DNA of 64,000 nt from Haloferax sulfurifontis ATCC BAA-897 (lineage in GTDB: Archaea > Halobacteriota > Halobacteria > Halobacteriales > Haloferacaceae): positions 186,001 through 250,000 of the forward strand of contig NZ_AOLM01000003.1 in NCBI RefSeq assembly GCF_000337835.1. The letters run 5' to 3'. Both the position numbers and the translations under genes were made by a program. Each line of letters opens with the position of its first letter. Position 1 is the stretch's first letter. This document shows, piece after piece, positions 8,992 through 17,718 of the stretch. A model generated the notes under the pieces. It did no database searches. It saw only the letters and a list, made by a program, of their open reading frames with translations, and was not told where the DNA came from.

Positions 8992-10341
8992 CTAGTCGGC
9001 GAGCGACTGCTCTCCCGCCGCGACGCCCCGACCGCTTGTGAGCAACACGACGACGAGCGCACAGCCCACGACGACCCCCGCGAGCCCGAACGCCGCGACG
9101 TAGCCGGCGGCGTCGGCGACGAAGCCGCCGAGCGCCGAGCCGACCCCGCCGCCGAGGCTCGAAAGCGCCGTGTACGCGCCGAGGGCCTCCCCGCGAATCC
9201 GATCGGGCGCGAGCCGCGTCACCATCCCCGTCGCCGTCACCGCGATGATAGCCCACGTGACGCCGATGACGAGGAACGTCGCGCCGAGGGTGACGAGCGC
9301 GGCGAGCGCGGCGAACTGTGTACCGACCACGGCGACAGCCGGGAAGGCGAATCCGCGGGTCGCCAACGCGCCGACCTGCAGGCGACGGGGGTCGTGTCGC
9401 GCCGCGAACGCGCCGACCTTCGCGTAGCTCACCGCCGACCCGAGACTCGAAAGCACGAACAGGGCGAACACCTCGTCGGCGGTCCGCCCGGAACCGACGA
9501 GGTACGCCGGGAGCGGCCCGAAGAAGACAGAGAAGCCGACGAAAAACAGCGTCGCGGCCGCGAGGTACCGGAGGAGCTCGGGTGTCATCCGCTTCCGGAA
9601 GTCGTCGAGGTCGAAGCTATGGAGCGCCCAGTAGAGCCGCGAGGGGCCGTACGGGACCGCGCGGACCGAGCGCCCGACGAGACCGCTCCGCCGGCGGATG
9701 CCCGCCGAGACGCGGGCGAACCGCCGCGCCGACACCGTCGAGCGCTCGGGGTACCAGACGCGGACGAGGACGGCCCCGAGGGCGGCGGCGACCGCGGCGG
9801 CGACGAGGAACCGCCGTTGCACGGCGAGCGCGTCGAGGCCGAACAGCCGCGGGGCCAGCGCCGACCAGACCGCGCCGACGACGAGGCCGCCGAGCCAGCC
9901 GTAGCCCTGATAGTGGTTGAGGACGCCGAACCGGCGGTTCCAGTCCTTCGAGGGGACGCCCTCGACGACGATGAGGTTCAACACCGGCGCGGCCGCCGCG
10001 ACGACGAACCACAGGAGGGCGTTGGCGACGAGGACCGCGGCCGGCGACGACACGGCGGCGGTGAGAGAGAGCGCGCCCGCGGTCGCCGCGAGCGCGACGA
10101 GGATGAACGGCCGTCTGCGCTTCGCGCGGGCCGCCAGTCGGCCCCAGAGCACCGCGCCCGGCGCGCCGGCGAAGGCGGCGGTCGCGGCGATGAGGCCGAC
10201 GAACAGCGCGTTCGCACCCAGTTCGATGGCGTACAGCGGGACGACGAGCGACGACGCGCCCACCGCGGCGTAGCCCAGCGCCCAGCCGAACAGCCATCGG
10301 TCGCGGTTCCTCGCCTCCGAACGCCCGTGTCGGTCGGTCAC
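8992..10341 (-). CDS. Major facilitator superfamily transporter
   Basis: A 449-residue protein with about twelve hydrophobic helices in two halves, separated by a basic cytoplasmic loop around residues 195-240. The MFS loop 2-3 motif appears as GRLAARAKRRRPFIL, and a matching GALGAYTALSSLGGGVGSALGG segment occurs in the second half. It begins with GTG (no better ATG nearby). Substrate cannot be assigned; multidrug efflux or sugar transport are both possible. It diverges from the nucleobase permease. Confidence 0.82.
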   Translation of the reverse strand: MTDRHGRSEARNRDRWLFGWALGYAAVGASSLVVPLYAIELGANALFVGLIAATAAFAGAPGAVLWGRLAARAKRRRPFILVALAATAGALSLTAAVSSPAAVLVANALLWFVVAAAAPVLNLIVVEGVPSKDWNRRFGVLNHYQGYGWLGGLVVGAVWSALAPRLFGLDALAVQRRFLVAAAVAAALGAVLVRVWYPERSTVSARRFARVSAGIRRRSGLVGRSVRAVPYGPSRLYWALHSFDLDDFRKRMTPELLRYLAAATLFFVGFSVFFGPLPAYLVGSGRTADEVFALFVLSSLGSAVSYAKVGAFAARHDPRRLQVGALATRGFAFPAVAVVGTQFAALAALVTLGATFLVIGVTWAIIAVTATGMVTRLAPDRIRGEALGAYTALSSLGGGVGSALGGFVADAAGYVAAFGLAGVVVGCALVVVLLTSGRGVAAGEQSLAD

Positions 10342-10403
10342 ACGTCACGAATGAGACCGGTGAAACAAAGTCGTTACTCCCCGAAGGCGCGCGAAAAGCA
10401 GGA

Positions 10404-10411
10404 CATATATA
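10404..10411 (+). promoter_or_regulatory. TATA box of the NCS2 permease gene
   Basis: CATATATA lies about 65 bases before the GTG start at 10475, predicting initiation near 10435 and a leader of about 40 bases carrying the purine-rich GGGGGGAC just upstream of the start. Confidence 0.5.
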
Positions 10412-10474
10412 GTCTGAACAAAATCCTCGGACAACCATGCTCGGGAGCGAACCACCACATACGGGGGGACGGTC

Positions 10475-12061
10475 GTGACGGACGACTCCTCTCCCTCCTC
10501 GTTCGTGCAGTACGGTATCGACGACAAACCACCCCTTCCGACCGCTCTCCTTCTCGGCGCCCAACACTACCTCACCATGGTGGGCGCGAACATCGCCGTC
10601 CCCCTCATCCTCGCCGGAGCCCTCGGCATGCCCGCCGACGTGGTGCCGCGGTTCGTCGGGACGTTCTTCGTCGTCTCCGGCATCGCGACGCTGATGCAGA
10701 CGACGTTCGGGAACCGCTACCCCATCGTGCAGGGCGCGCCCTTCTCGATGCTCGCGCCGGCGCTCGCCGTCGTCGGCGTGGCGACGGCGGCCGACCAGTC
10801 GGGGGTCGCGTGGCAGAGCGCGCTGTTACAACTGCAGGGCGCGATTATCGTCGCGGCCGTCGTCGAGGTGTTCGTCGGCTACTTCGGCCTGCTCGGACGC
10901 CTCCGGAAGTTCATCTCGCCGGTCGTCATCGCGCCGACCATCGCGCTCATCGGGCTGTCGCTTTTCAACGCCCCGCAGGTCGCGTCCGCCACGAACAACT
11001 GGTGGCTCCTCGGCCTGACGCTCGCGCTCATCGTCCTGTTCTCGCAGTACCTCGACACCGCCCATCCGGCGTTCAAGCTGTTTCCGGTGTTGCTCGGCGT
11101 CATCGTCTCGTACGTCGTCGCCGCCGGCCTCTCGGTCGCGGGCGTCATCGCCCCCGGCGCGGCGGGCTACGTGAACCTCCAGACGGTCATCGAGGCCCCG
11201 GCGCTCATGCCCATCTACCCCCTGCAGTGGGGCTTCGCGGGCGGCCCGGGGGCGACGACCGTTTCGCTCCCCGTCGTGGGCTCGGTCGCGTTCGGCGTCC
11301 CGCAGTTCACGACCTCCTTCATCATCGGGATGCTCGCGGGCGTCGCGGCCTCGATGGTCGAATCGTTCGGCGACTACCACGCCGTCGCCCGGCTCTCGGG
11401 CGTCGGCGCGCCCTCCGAGCGCCGCATCAACCACGGCATCGGCATGGAGGGCCTGATGAACGTCTTCTCGGCCGTCATGGGCGGGAGCGGCTCGACCTCC
11501 TACTCCGAGAACATCGGCGCAATCGGCCTCACGGGCGTGGCCTCCCGCTACGTCGTCCAAATCGGTGCCGCCGTGATGCTCGTCATGGGCTTCGTCGGCT
11601 ACTTCGGCCAGCTCATCGCGACGATTCCCGACCCCATCGTCGGCGGCCTCTACGTCGCCATGTTCGGCCAAATCGTCGCCGTCGGCCTCTCGAACCTGAA
11701 GTACGTCGACCTCGACTCTTCACGGAACGTGTTCATCGTCGGCGTCGCCATGTTCACCGGCCTCGCCGTCCCCGCCTACATGGGGAACGTCGGGAGCGCG
11801 GCGGCGTTCCGCGAGGGGATGCGGCAGGTCGCGCTCGTCGGCCCCGTCCTCGGGACGCAACTCGTCGCCGACACGGTGTTCGTCATCGGCTCGACCGGCA
11901 TGGCCGTCGGCGGCCTCATCGCCTTCTTCTTCGACAACACCATCGCGGGCACCCGCGCCGAGCGCGGCCTCGAAGAGTGGGAAGACACCGTCGAAGACGA
12001 CAGCGACTTCGAGTCGGCGCTTGACCGCTTCCGCGGCGACGAGTCGGCGACGGCCGACTGA
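10475..12061 (+). CDS. NCS2-family nucleobase (uracil/xanthine) permease
   Basis: Inner-membrane nucleobase:cation symporter of the UraA/xanthine permease family, 528 residues with about 14 hydrophobic segments. Family hallmarks seen are the N-terminal LLLGAQHYLTMVGANIAVPLI, the first substrate-binding region around NRYPIVQGAPFSMLAP, the conserved MVESFGDYHAVARLSG near residue 300, and GSGSTSYSENIGAIGLTGVASR near 340. A charged tail follows the last helix. The start is GTG behind a G-rich sequence. Uracil versus purine specificity is not decidable here. Confidence 0.9.
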   Translation: MTDDSSPSSFVQYGIDDKPPLPTALLLGAQHYLTMVGANIAVPLILAGALGMPADVVPRFVGTFFVVSGIATLMQTTFGNRYPIVQGAPFSMLAPALAVVGVATAADQSGVAWQSALLQLQGAIIVAAVVEVFVGYFGLLGRLRKFISPVVIAPTIALIGLSLFNAPQVASATNNWWLLGLTLALIVLFSQYLDTAHPAFKLFPVLLGVIVSYVVAAGLSVAGVIAPGAAGYVNLQTVIEAPALMPIYPLQWGFAGGPGATTVSLPVVGSVAFGVPQFTTSFIIGMLAGVAASMVESFGDYHAVARLSGVGAPSERRINHGIGMEGLMNVFSAVMGGSGSTSYSENIGAIGLTGVASRYVVQIGAAVMLVMGFVGYFGQLIATIPDPIVGGLYVAMFGQIVAVGLSNLKYVDLDSSRNVFIVGVAMFTGLAVPAYMGNVGSAAAFREGMRQVALVGPVLGTQLVADTVFVIGSTGMAVGGLIAFFFDNTIAGTRAERGLEEWEDTVEDDSDFESALDRFRGDESATAD

Positions 12062-12078
12062 GCCGACCGACGCGCGGA

Positions 12079-12084
12079 TTTTTT
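12079..12084 (+). terminator. Oligo-T terminator after the NCS2 permease gene
   Basis: Six T residues follow a GC-rich stretch 18 bases after the stop codon, a typical archaeal termination signal. Confidence 0.5.
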
Positions 12085-12118
12085 CGGGTCGCCTAAAAAC
12101 CGATGCGTTTTTCTATAG

Positions 12119-12132
12119 TTAGGCGCGCCTAA
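12119..12132 (+). promoter_or_regulatory. TTAGG-type palindromic operator before the repeat/cupredoxin lipoprotein
   Basis: The perfect 14-base palindrome TTAGGCGCGCCTAA lies five bases before the ATG at 12137, between the TATA-like TTTTCTATA (about 12108-12116) and the predicted leaderless start. A protein bound here would block initiation. The TTAGG...CCTAA form matches the DtxR/IdeR class of metal-dependent regulators, to which haloarchaeal SirR/Idr iron regulators belong. A single half site, GCCTAAAA, also occurs at about 12091. Confidence 0.65.
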
Positions 12133-12136
12133 AACC

Positions 12137-14602
12137 ATGAACTACAGCAGACGGCGTCTCTTGCAGACGACGGGACTCGCAGTCGCGACCGCCGGACTCG
12201 CGGGCTGTAACGGCCAATCGAGCGATGAATCGACCACCGCCGCCGAGACCGATTCGGAGACGGAGACCGCGGACGGAACGACCACCGAGGACGCCGAGTC
12301 GTCGGTGAGCGTCGACGCCACCGTCTCCGTCGCGGCCGAGTGGAACGCCATGCGCGCTCGGCTCTACGACACCGTCGCGCTGGCCGACGCGGGGCGACTG
12401 GGCACCGCCGCCCGCGTCACCGGCGACGTGTTCACCCGGTTCGAACAGTCGTCGGGCGAGTGGGGCGCACACGAGCAGTTGGAGGCGACGAACGAACAGA
12501 ACTACGAGACGTTCGAATCGCACCTCGGCGGCGCGCGAGAGGCGTACGCCGCCGGCGACGCCGAGCGCGGTGCGGACCTCGCGGTGCAGGCGGCCGACAA
12601 CCTGCTGGCGGCCCAGCGCGGCCGGGTCGACGCCGCCGTGGTCGACGCGCTGGACGTCCTGCTGTTCGGCGCTCGCGCCCGCGACGCCGGTCTGCTCGCC
12701 GCGGCCGGCGAGGTCGACGCCGCGGCCGAACTGGCGAACGCGGTGTACGAGGGCTTCGAGGACGCGCCCGCCCACTCGGCGCTCGAGTCCGCCTCGGGCG
12801 AACTGTACGAGACCTTCGAGGCGGCCGTCGAGGGTGCGGCCGACGCCGGCGACGCCGAGACGCTCGCCGCCTCGGCCCGGACCGCCGCCGCGGCGACGGT
12901 CGACGCGAGCTACGAACTCGCCCCCGAGACGGTCGCGGGCGCGGGCCACCTCGCGCTCATGCAGGCGGTCGGCTTCGACGCCGAGGTGCTGGCCGGGCTC
13001 GGCGGTCCCGGCGACGAGTTCGCCCACGCGGCCGCGCTGTCGCTCTACCGCGCCCGCGCCGCCGACGTGCCCCGGTTGGTCGCCGCGGGCGAGGCCGACT
13101 TCGCCGCGACGGTGGCGAGCGACGTGTTCGCCCACTTCGAGGGCGCTCGGGCGCACGAGGCGTTAGAGGAGGCCGACCACGACGCCTACGAGGGCTTCGA
13201 GGGCGGACTTGAGTCGCTGACTGAAGCCGCCGAGTCGGGCGACGTCGCGGCGGCCGAGGAGGCGGTGGCGACGGTCGACGAGAACCTGCTCGCGGGAATC
13301 TCGGCGCTCGTCGGCGGCGAGGCCGCGACCGTCCTCGAAGCGGCGTTCTTCCGCGCCCGCCTCGGCGACGCCCGCGAGCTGGTCGCGGTCGGCGAGACGG
13401 ACCGCGCCGCCGCGGTCGGCGAGGACCTCTTTTCCCGCTTCGAGGAGAACGAGGCGGACCTCCACGAGTCCGTCGAGGAGGAGTCCGAAGAGCTGTACCA
13501 CCGCTTCGAGGAGGAGCACCTCGCGGGGCTCGTCGAGGACGCGGCCGCCGGGAACGCCGGCGCCGCCGCGGCCCACGCCGAGGGCGCGACGGACGCGCTG
13601 TTCGAGTTCGAGGCGGCCGTCGGCGCGACCGCCGAGGTGTCGGCCGCCGAGGCCGCGTTCTTCGGTGCTCGCGGGTTCGACGCCGCGGCGCTCGCGCAGG
13701 TCGGTGCGTCGGCCCGTGCCGCGACGGTCGTCCAGTCCACGTTCGCCTTCTTCGAGGCCGGCGCGGGCGGCTACCACGAGACCTTGGAGGAGGCCGACCA
13801 CGACCTCTACGAGTCGTTCGAGGGCGCGCTCGGCTCGGTCCGAACCGCGGCCGAGGAGGGCGGCGACACCTACGGCGCGGCCAAGACCTACGGCCAGCGA
13901 GCGGTCGATTCGATGTACGCCGTCGTCGCCACCGCGGCCGCGGACGCCGGTCTCGGAGCCGCCGCGTCGGAGCGCATGACCGGCGTCTTCCAGACCTTCG
14001 AGGAGGCCCGCGTCCACGAGGCGTTAGAGGAGGCCGACCACGACGCCTACGAGGGCTTCGAGGCGGCCCTGTCGGACTACGTCGCCGCGCTGGAGGACGG
14101 AAGCGAGGTCGACGCCGCCGCGGAGACGTACGCGACGGCGACGGCTCGCGCCCAGTTCGCGGTCGTCGGCGAAGTCGGGAAGGCCCCCGAGGCCGGGAGT
14201 ACCGATGAAAGCGGCTCCGCGGACACGTCACTCACCGGCGGTCCGAACGTCGTCGAGGGCGTTCCCGAGGAGGCAGACCACGTGGTGAAGATGAACGCCG
14301 TCGCGTTCGAACCGGCGGAACTGACCGTCTCCGTCGGCGACACGGTCGCCTTCGAGCACACCGCCGGCGAGGCGCACTCGGTCACGGCCTACGGCGACGA
14401 CCTCCCCGAGGGCGCGGCGTACTGGGCCTCCGGCGGCTTCGAGTCCCAAGAGTCGGCCGAGACCGGATGGGGCGAGGGGAAGGGTGCGGTCCAGTCGGGC
14501 CAGTCCTACGTCCACACCTTCGAGACGGCCGGCGAGCACGCGTACTTCTGCGTGCCCCACGAGGCCGCGGGCATGACCGGAACCGTCGTCGCCGAGGAGT
14601 AG
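12137..14602 (+). CDS. Lipoprotein with six helical repeats and a C-terminal cupredoxin domain (DUF5059-like, EfeO-like candidate)
   Basis: An 821-residue secreted protein. A twin-arginine-like start (SRRRLLQTTG) leads to the lipobox LAGC with Cys at about 24, followed by a Thr/Ser/Glu-rich spacer. The body has six divergent repeats of about 80-125 residues, each containing xHxxLE then YxxFE, at about residues 111, 212, 338, 441, 545 and 625 (best copies HEALEEADHDAYEGFE). The last 110 residues are a halocyanin-like type-1 copper domain with ligands His746 (EAHSVTAY) and Cys, His and Met in YFCVPHEAAGM. Cupredoxin plus helical His/Glu domains recalls bacterial EfeO. Together with the metal-regulator-like palindrome at the start, I infer a role in iron or copper acquisition at the cell surface; direct function is unknown. 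Confidence 0.8.
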   Translation: MNYSRRRLLQTTGLAVATAGLAGCNGQSSDESTTAAETDSETETADGTTTEDAESSVSVDATVSVAAEWNAMRARLYDTVALADAGRLGTAARVTGDVFTRFEQSSGEWGAHEQLEATNEQNYETFESHLGGAREAYAAGDAERGADLAVQAADNLLAAQRGRVDAAVVDALDVLLFGARARDAGLLAAAGEVDAAAELANAVYEGFEDAPAHSALESASGELYETFEAAVEGAADAGDAETLAASARTAAAATVDASYELAPETVAGAGHLALMQAVGFDAEVLAGLGGPGDEFAHAAALSLYRARAADVPRLVAAGEADFAATVASDVFAHFEGARAHEALEEADHDAYEGFEGGLESLTEAAESGDVAAAEEAVATVDENLLAGISALVGGEAATVLEAAFFRARLGDARELVAVGETDRAAAVGEDLFSRFEENEADLHESVEEESEELYHRFEEEHLAGLVEDAAAGNAGAAAAHAEGATDALFEFEAAVGATAEVSAAEAAFFGARGFDAAALAQVGASARAATVVQSTFAFFEAGAGGYHETLEEADHDLYESFEGALGSVRTAAEEGGDTYGAAKTYGQRAVDSMYAVVATAAADAGLGAAASERMTGVFQTFEEARVHEALEEADHDAYEGFEAALSDYVAALEDGSEVDAAAETYATATARAQFAVVGEVGKAPEAGSTDESGSADTSLTGGPNVVEGVPEEADHVVKMNAVAFEPAELTVSVGDTVAFEHTAGEAHSVTAYGDDLPEGAAYWASGGFESQESAETGWGEGKGAVQSGQSYVHTFETAGEHAYFCVPHEAAGMTGTVVAEE

Positions 14603-14620
14603 CGTCGTCGAGAAGCGGAC

Positions 14621-14758
14621 TTAGTCCCCGTCGCGCCCGGTCCGCCCGAGCGCGACGAGCACGAGGTAACCGACGAACCCGGCGGCGAACAGCAAGACGG
14701 GAATCGCGAAGGGGCCGAACGTCTCGATGAGCCCGTCCACGGGACCGAGTTGAAGCAT
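14621..14758 (-). CDS. Small single-helix membrane protein
   Basis: A 45-residue protein starting MLQLGPVDGL, with one strong hydrophobic helix (about residues 16-36) and a basic tail. ATG 14758 is preferred to the upstream in-frame codon at 14839 because the extra 27 residues are Arg-rich and unlike a leader peptide. I believe similar short proteins occur in other haloarchaea, but no function is known to me. Confidence 0.55.
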   Translation of the reverse strand: MLQLGPVDGLIETFGPFAIPVLLFAAGFVGYLVLVALGRTGRDGD

Positions 14759-14860
14759 ATCCGAGCCACGGCCGCGCCGCGGATAACGTTCCCGGCGGCG
14801 GCCGGTGCGGGCGACCGAACCGGTTCGCGGCGGGCGCACCCACCGAGCGACGCCGGGCGC

Positions 14861-16069
14861 TCACTCGTCGTAGGCGCTGTCGTCCACGTCCGGGTCTGCC
14901 GCCGCGTCCGCGACGTCGTCGGCCACCGTCCCGTCGGCCGCGTCGCGGGTGCGAGCCGGTCGCCGAACGCCGCCGTTCGAGAGTCCGGCCGCGGGCGATT
15001 GCCGGGTCGCCTCGGCGTCCGCCGAGTGGACGTGCACGTCCCGCTGGGGGAACGGAATCCCGATGCCCGCGTCGTTCAGGCGCTTGTATATCTCGCGGTT
15101 GAGGTTGTGCGTCGCCTTCCCGCGTTTGAGCGGGCTGTTGACCCAACAGACGAGTTCGTACTCCAGCGCGTCGGGACCGAACCGACGGAGCCGCGGCCGC
15201 GGGCGGGGGCTGTCGAGGACCAGCGGCTCGTCGAGGGCGATGTCGGTCAGGAGTTCTTCGAACTCGTCGACGTCGGTGCCGTAGGCGACGCCGACCGGGA
15301 CTTTCAGCCGGCGGCGGCGGTTCGGCGCGGACTCGTTGATGATTTTGGCGGCGTTGAGCACCGAGTTCGGCACCGTCACGAGCAGTTCGTCGCGGGTGAG
15401 AAGCGTGGTCGAGCGGATGCCGACCTTGACGACGGTGCCCGCCTCGCCGGAGTCGAGGACGACGTAGTCGCCGATTTTGTAGGTGTCGTCGAAGTACAGC
15501 GCGATGCCGCCGAAGAAGTTGGCGACAGTGTCCTTGGCGGCGAAGCCGACGGCGATGCCGGCGATGCCCGCACCGGCGAAAAGCGGCGTGATTTCGATGC
15601 CCCAGATGTACAACAGCACGCCGATGGTGCCGACCGAGACGACGATGGTCCAGACGTTCGAGAAGACGGGCGCGAAGTCGTAGCGACTGCCCTTGTCCTT
15701 GACCGCGTCGACGAGGCGGTTGACGAGGCGGTTGAGCGCCCACGCCCAGATGACGATGCCGACAGACAGCGACGGCAGGCCGAAGAAGTCGTTGAGCGTC
15801 GCCGCGTCGACGACGAGCGCCTCGGCGACCGCGGGCGCTCTGGAGAACAGGAAGACGCCGGTCAGCGAGACGGTGACGACGATTGGCCACCGAAGCTCTT
15901 GGACGACGATGTTGTCCAGAGAGGTCTCGGTCCGGCTGGTGTACCGAAACAGGAGTCGGATGACCACCGTCTCCATGACGAACGCGCCGCCGACGGAGAT
16001 GAGAAGCACGAGGGCCGTCACCTCAAGCGCCGACAGGCCCGAGAGGAACGACGAGAGGTGTTGGCTCAT
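14861..16069 (-). CDS. MscS-family mechanosensitive ion channel
   Basis: Membrane channel that opens on osmotic downshift. The 402-residue product starts at MSQHLSSFLS; the same frame stays open far upstream, but that part is an artefact of GC-rich antisense. Four membrane helices precede the pore region, where the glycine/alanine-rich GAGIAGIAVGFAAKDTVANFFGGIALYFDD marks the MscS pore helix and beta domain. A Val/Asp-rich acidic tail of about 60 residues is added at the C terminus. Confidence 0.9.
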   Translation of the reverse strand: MSQHLSSFLSGLSALEVTALVLLISVGGAFVMETVVIRLLFRYTSRTETSLDNIVVQELRWPIVVTVSLTGVFLFSRAPAVAEALVVDAATLNDFFGLPSLSVGIVIWAWALNRLVNRLVDAVKDKGSRYDFAPVFSNVWTIVVSVGTIGVLLYIWGIEITPLFAGAGIAGIAVGFAAKDTVANFFGGIALYFDDTYKIGDYVVLDSGEAGTVVKVGIRSTTLLTRDELLVTVPNSVLNAAKIINESAPNRRRRLKVPVGVAYGTDVDEFEELLTDIALDEPLVLDSPRPRPRLRRFGPDALEYELVCWVNSPLKRGKATHNLNREIYKRLNDAGIGIPFPQRDVHVHSADAEATRQSPAAGLSNGGVRRPARTRDAADGTVADDVADAAADPDVDDSAYDE

Positions 16070-16165
16070 GCCGCGGAAATCGCGGCCACCGGGGATAACG
16101 ATTGCTCCGCTGACGGTCGCGGCGGCCGAAAGGTTTTGTTCGCCGGGGGCGCGAGGGCACACCAG

Positions 16166-16660
16166 ATGTACCGATTCGGTCACTGGGGCGTCTCGCTCCT
16201 CGTGTTCGCCCCGCTCGGCTTCGCGCTCGTGCAGGCCGGCCGCCCGGAACTCGCCTTCGCCGCCGGCGCGGCGATGTGCTGGCTGGCGATGCTCCCCGAC
16301 TACGACATGCGCGTCCCCGGCATCTCCCACCGCGGGCCGACCCACACCGTCCTCTTCGCCGCCCTCGTCGGCGGCGTCGGCGGCGGCGGCGCGTACCTCC
16401 TCGCCAGCAACGCGGGCCAACCCGAGACCGTGGCGACGACGCTCGGCGCGTTCGGCTTCGCCGTGGGCGCGCTCACCGTCCTCGCACATCTCCTGGCCGA
16501 CGTGCTCACGCCGGCCGGCATCCGCCCCCTCTGGCCGCTTTCGTCCCGGAAGTTCACGCTCTCGCTTTGGACCGCGGACAACACCGTCGCCAACTACGGC
16601 CTGTTCGCCGTCGGCGTGTTCGCGGTGGCCGCCTCGGCGTACCTCTCGGTCGCGCTCTGA
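16166..16660 (+). CDS. YdjM-family membrane-bound metal-dependent hydrolase-like protein
   Basis: A 164-residue membrane protein with four to five helices. The family signature is visible as LPDYD near residue 50, SHRGPTHTVLF near 60, and HLLADVLTPAGIRPLWP near 115; these conserved Asp and His residues define the YdjM/DUF457 group, for which metal-dependent hydrolase activity is predicted but not well shown. Starts at ATG 16166; it diverges from mscS with about 95 bases between. Confidence 0.85.
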   Translation: MYRFGHWGVSLLVFAPLGFALVQAGRPELAFAAGAAMCWLAMLPDYDMRVPGISHRGPTHTVLFAALVGGVGGGGAYLLASNAGQPETVATTLGAFGFAVGALTVLAHLLADVLTPAGIRPLWPLSSRKFTLSLWTADNTVANYGLFAVGVFAVAASAYLSVAL

Positions 16661-16735
16661 GCCCCGGAACTCGGGACGGCGAGCGCCCCTCGAACCTGAG
16701 GAATCGTTAAGGTCTGTCCGGGAGAGCGGAGACGC

Positions 16736-17317
16736 ATGGACGACGACGCCATGCGCCGCTTCCCCGTTCCCGACCGCGACGACCTCCCCGAAGACCTCCG
16801 CGAGCGCATCGACGACGAGACCGAGCGCGCCGGCTTCACCCCGAACGTCTTCGCCGCGTTCGCGTACAAGCCCTCGCACTTCCGGCCGTTTTTCGAGTAC
16901 CACGACGCCCTCGTCGAGGACACCGACCTCGAACGCCACGAGGTGGAGATGATAATCGTGGCCGTCTCCGGCGTCAACCACTGTTACTACTGCAACGTCG
17001 CCCACGGCGCGCTGGTCCGCATCTACGCGAAAGACCCGCTCCTCGCGGACCAGCTGGTCGCCAACTACCGCACCGCCGACATCCCCGAGAAACACAAGAC
17101 GATGCTCGACGTGGCGGTCAAACTCACCGAATCCCCCGTCGAGGTCGGCGAGGACGACCTCCAGCGACTCCGCGACGCCGGCTTCTCCGAGGAGGCGGTC
17201 TGGGACATCGGCGCGGTCACGGCCTTCTTCAACCTCAGCAACCGCATGGCGATGTTCGCCGACATGCGGCCGAACGAGGAATTCCACACACTCGGCCGCC
17301 AACCGCGCGACGACTGA
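16736..17317 (+). CDS. AhpD-like peroxidase-related protein (carboxymuconolactone decarboxylase family)
   Basis: A soluble 193-residue all-helical protein. The AhpD catalytic motif is intact: Glu in RHEVEMIIVAVSGVNHCYYCNVAHG, followed by CxxC (Cys-Tyr-Tyr-Cys) and His four residues later, around residues 75-90. Members reduce peroxides or relay thiol electrons. The product is the length of the 'uncharacterised peroxidase-related' subfamily. It lies upstream of the cold-shock gene but with its own spacing of about 85 bases. Confidence 0.88.
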   Translation: MDDDAMRRFPVPDRDDLPEDLRERIDDETERAGFTPNVFAAFAYKPSHFRPFFEYHDALVEDTDLERHEVEMIIVAVSGVNHCYYCNVAHGALVRIYAKDPLLADQLVANYRTADIPEKHKTMLDVAVKLTESPVEVGEDDLQRLRDAGFSEEAVWDIGAVTAFFNLSNRMAMFADMRPNEEFHTLGRQPRDD

Positions 17318-17401
17318 CTCTCGGGAGCAGAACCAATACCACGGTCATTGGTGTCAATTGCCGGAATCCTTATGCCACCGACCGGCGAGGTTCGACACGC
17401 A

Positions 17402-17596
17402 ATGGCGAAAGGTAAGGTTGCATTCTTCAAGTCCTCCGGGGGCTACGGCTTCATCGAGACCGACGACCACGACGACGACGTGTTCTTCCACATGGAGGAC
17501 ATCGAGGGTCCCGACCTCGAAGAGGGTCAGGAAGTGGAGTTCGACATCGAGGAGGCCGACAAAGGTCCGCGGGCGACGAACGTCACCCGACTCTGA
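17402..17596 (+). CDS. cspA: Cold-shock domain protein CspA
   Basis: A 64-residue single cold-shock domain that binds single-stranded RNA/DNA. The RNP1 motif is GGYGFIETD and RNP2 is DVFFHMED; the surface is strongly acidic as expected in a halophile. The ATG at 17402 begins the canonical MAKGKVAFF; an earlier in-frame GTG at 17348 would add a non-homologous leader. Confidence 0.95.
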   Translation: MAKGKVAFFKSSGGYGFIETDDHDDDVFFHMEDIEGPDLEEGQEVEFDIEEADKGPRATNVTRL

Positions 17597-17718
17597 GGCC
17601 GGCGCGTTCCGCCCGACGACGACTCGACAGCGAATCAGAGTTCTGCATTTTCAGCCCGTCAGCCGCGGCGCTCGCGCGTCGGCGGCCGCCAACTTCGGAC
17701 GGCCGGTCGTCGCCCGCC

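Noticed and set aside
9394-12024. 876-codon plus-strand open frame
   Set aside because: Overlaps the clear MFS and NCS2 permease genes in other frames; product is Arg/Asp/Glu-rich low complexity.
14861-17302. 813-codon frame that fuses the MscS channel to a long N-terminal extension
   Set aside because: The extension runs antisense through the YdjM-like and AhpD-like genes; only the part from MSQHLSS at 16069 is channel sequence.
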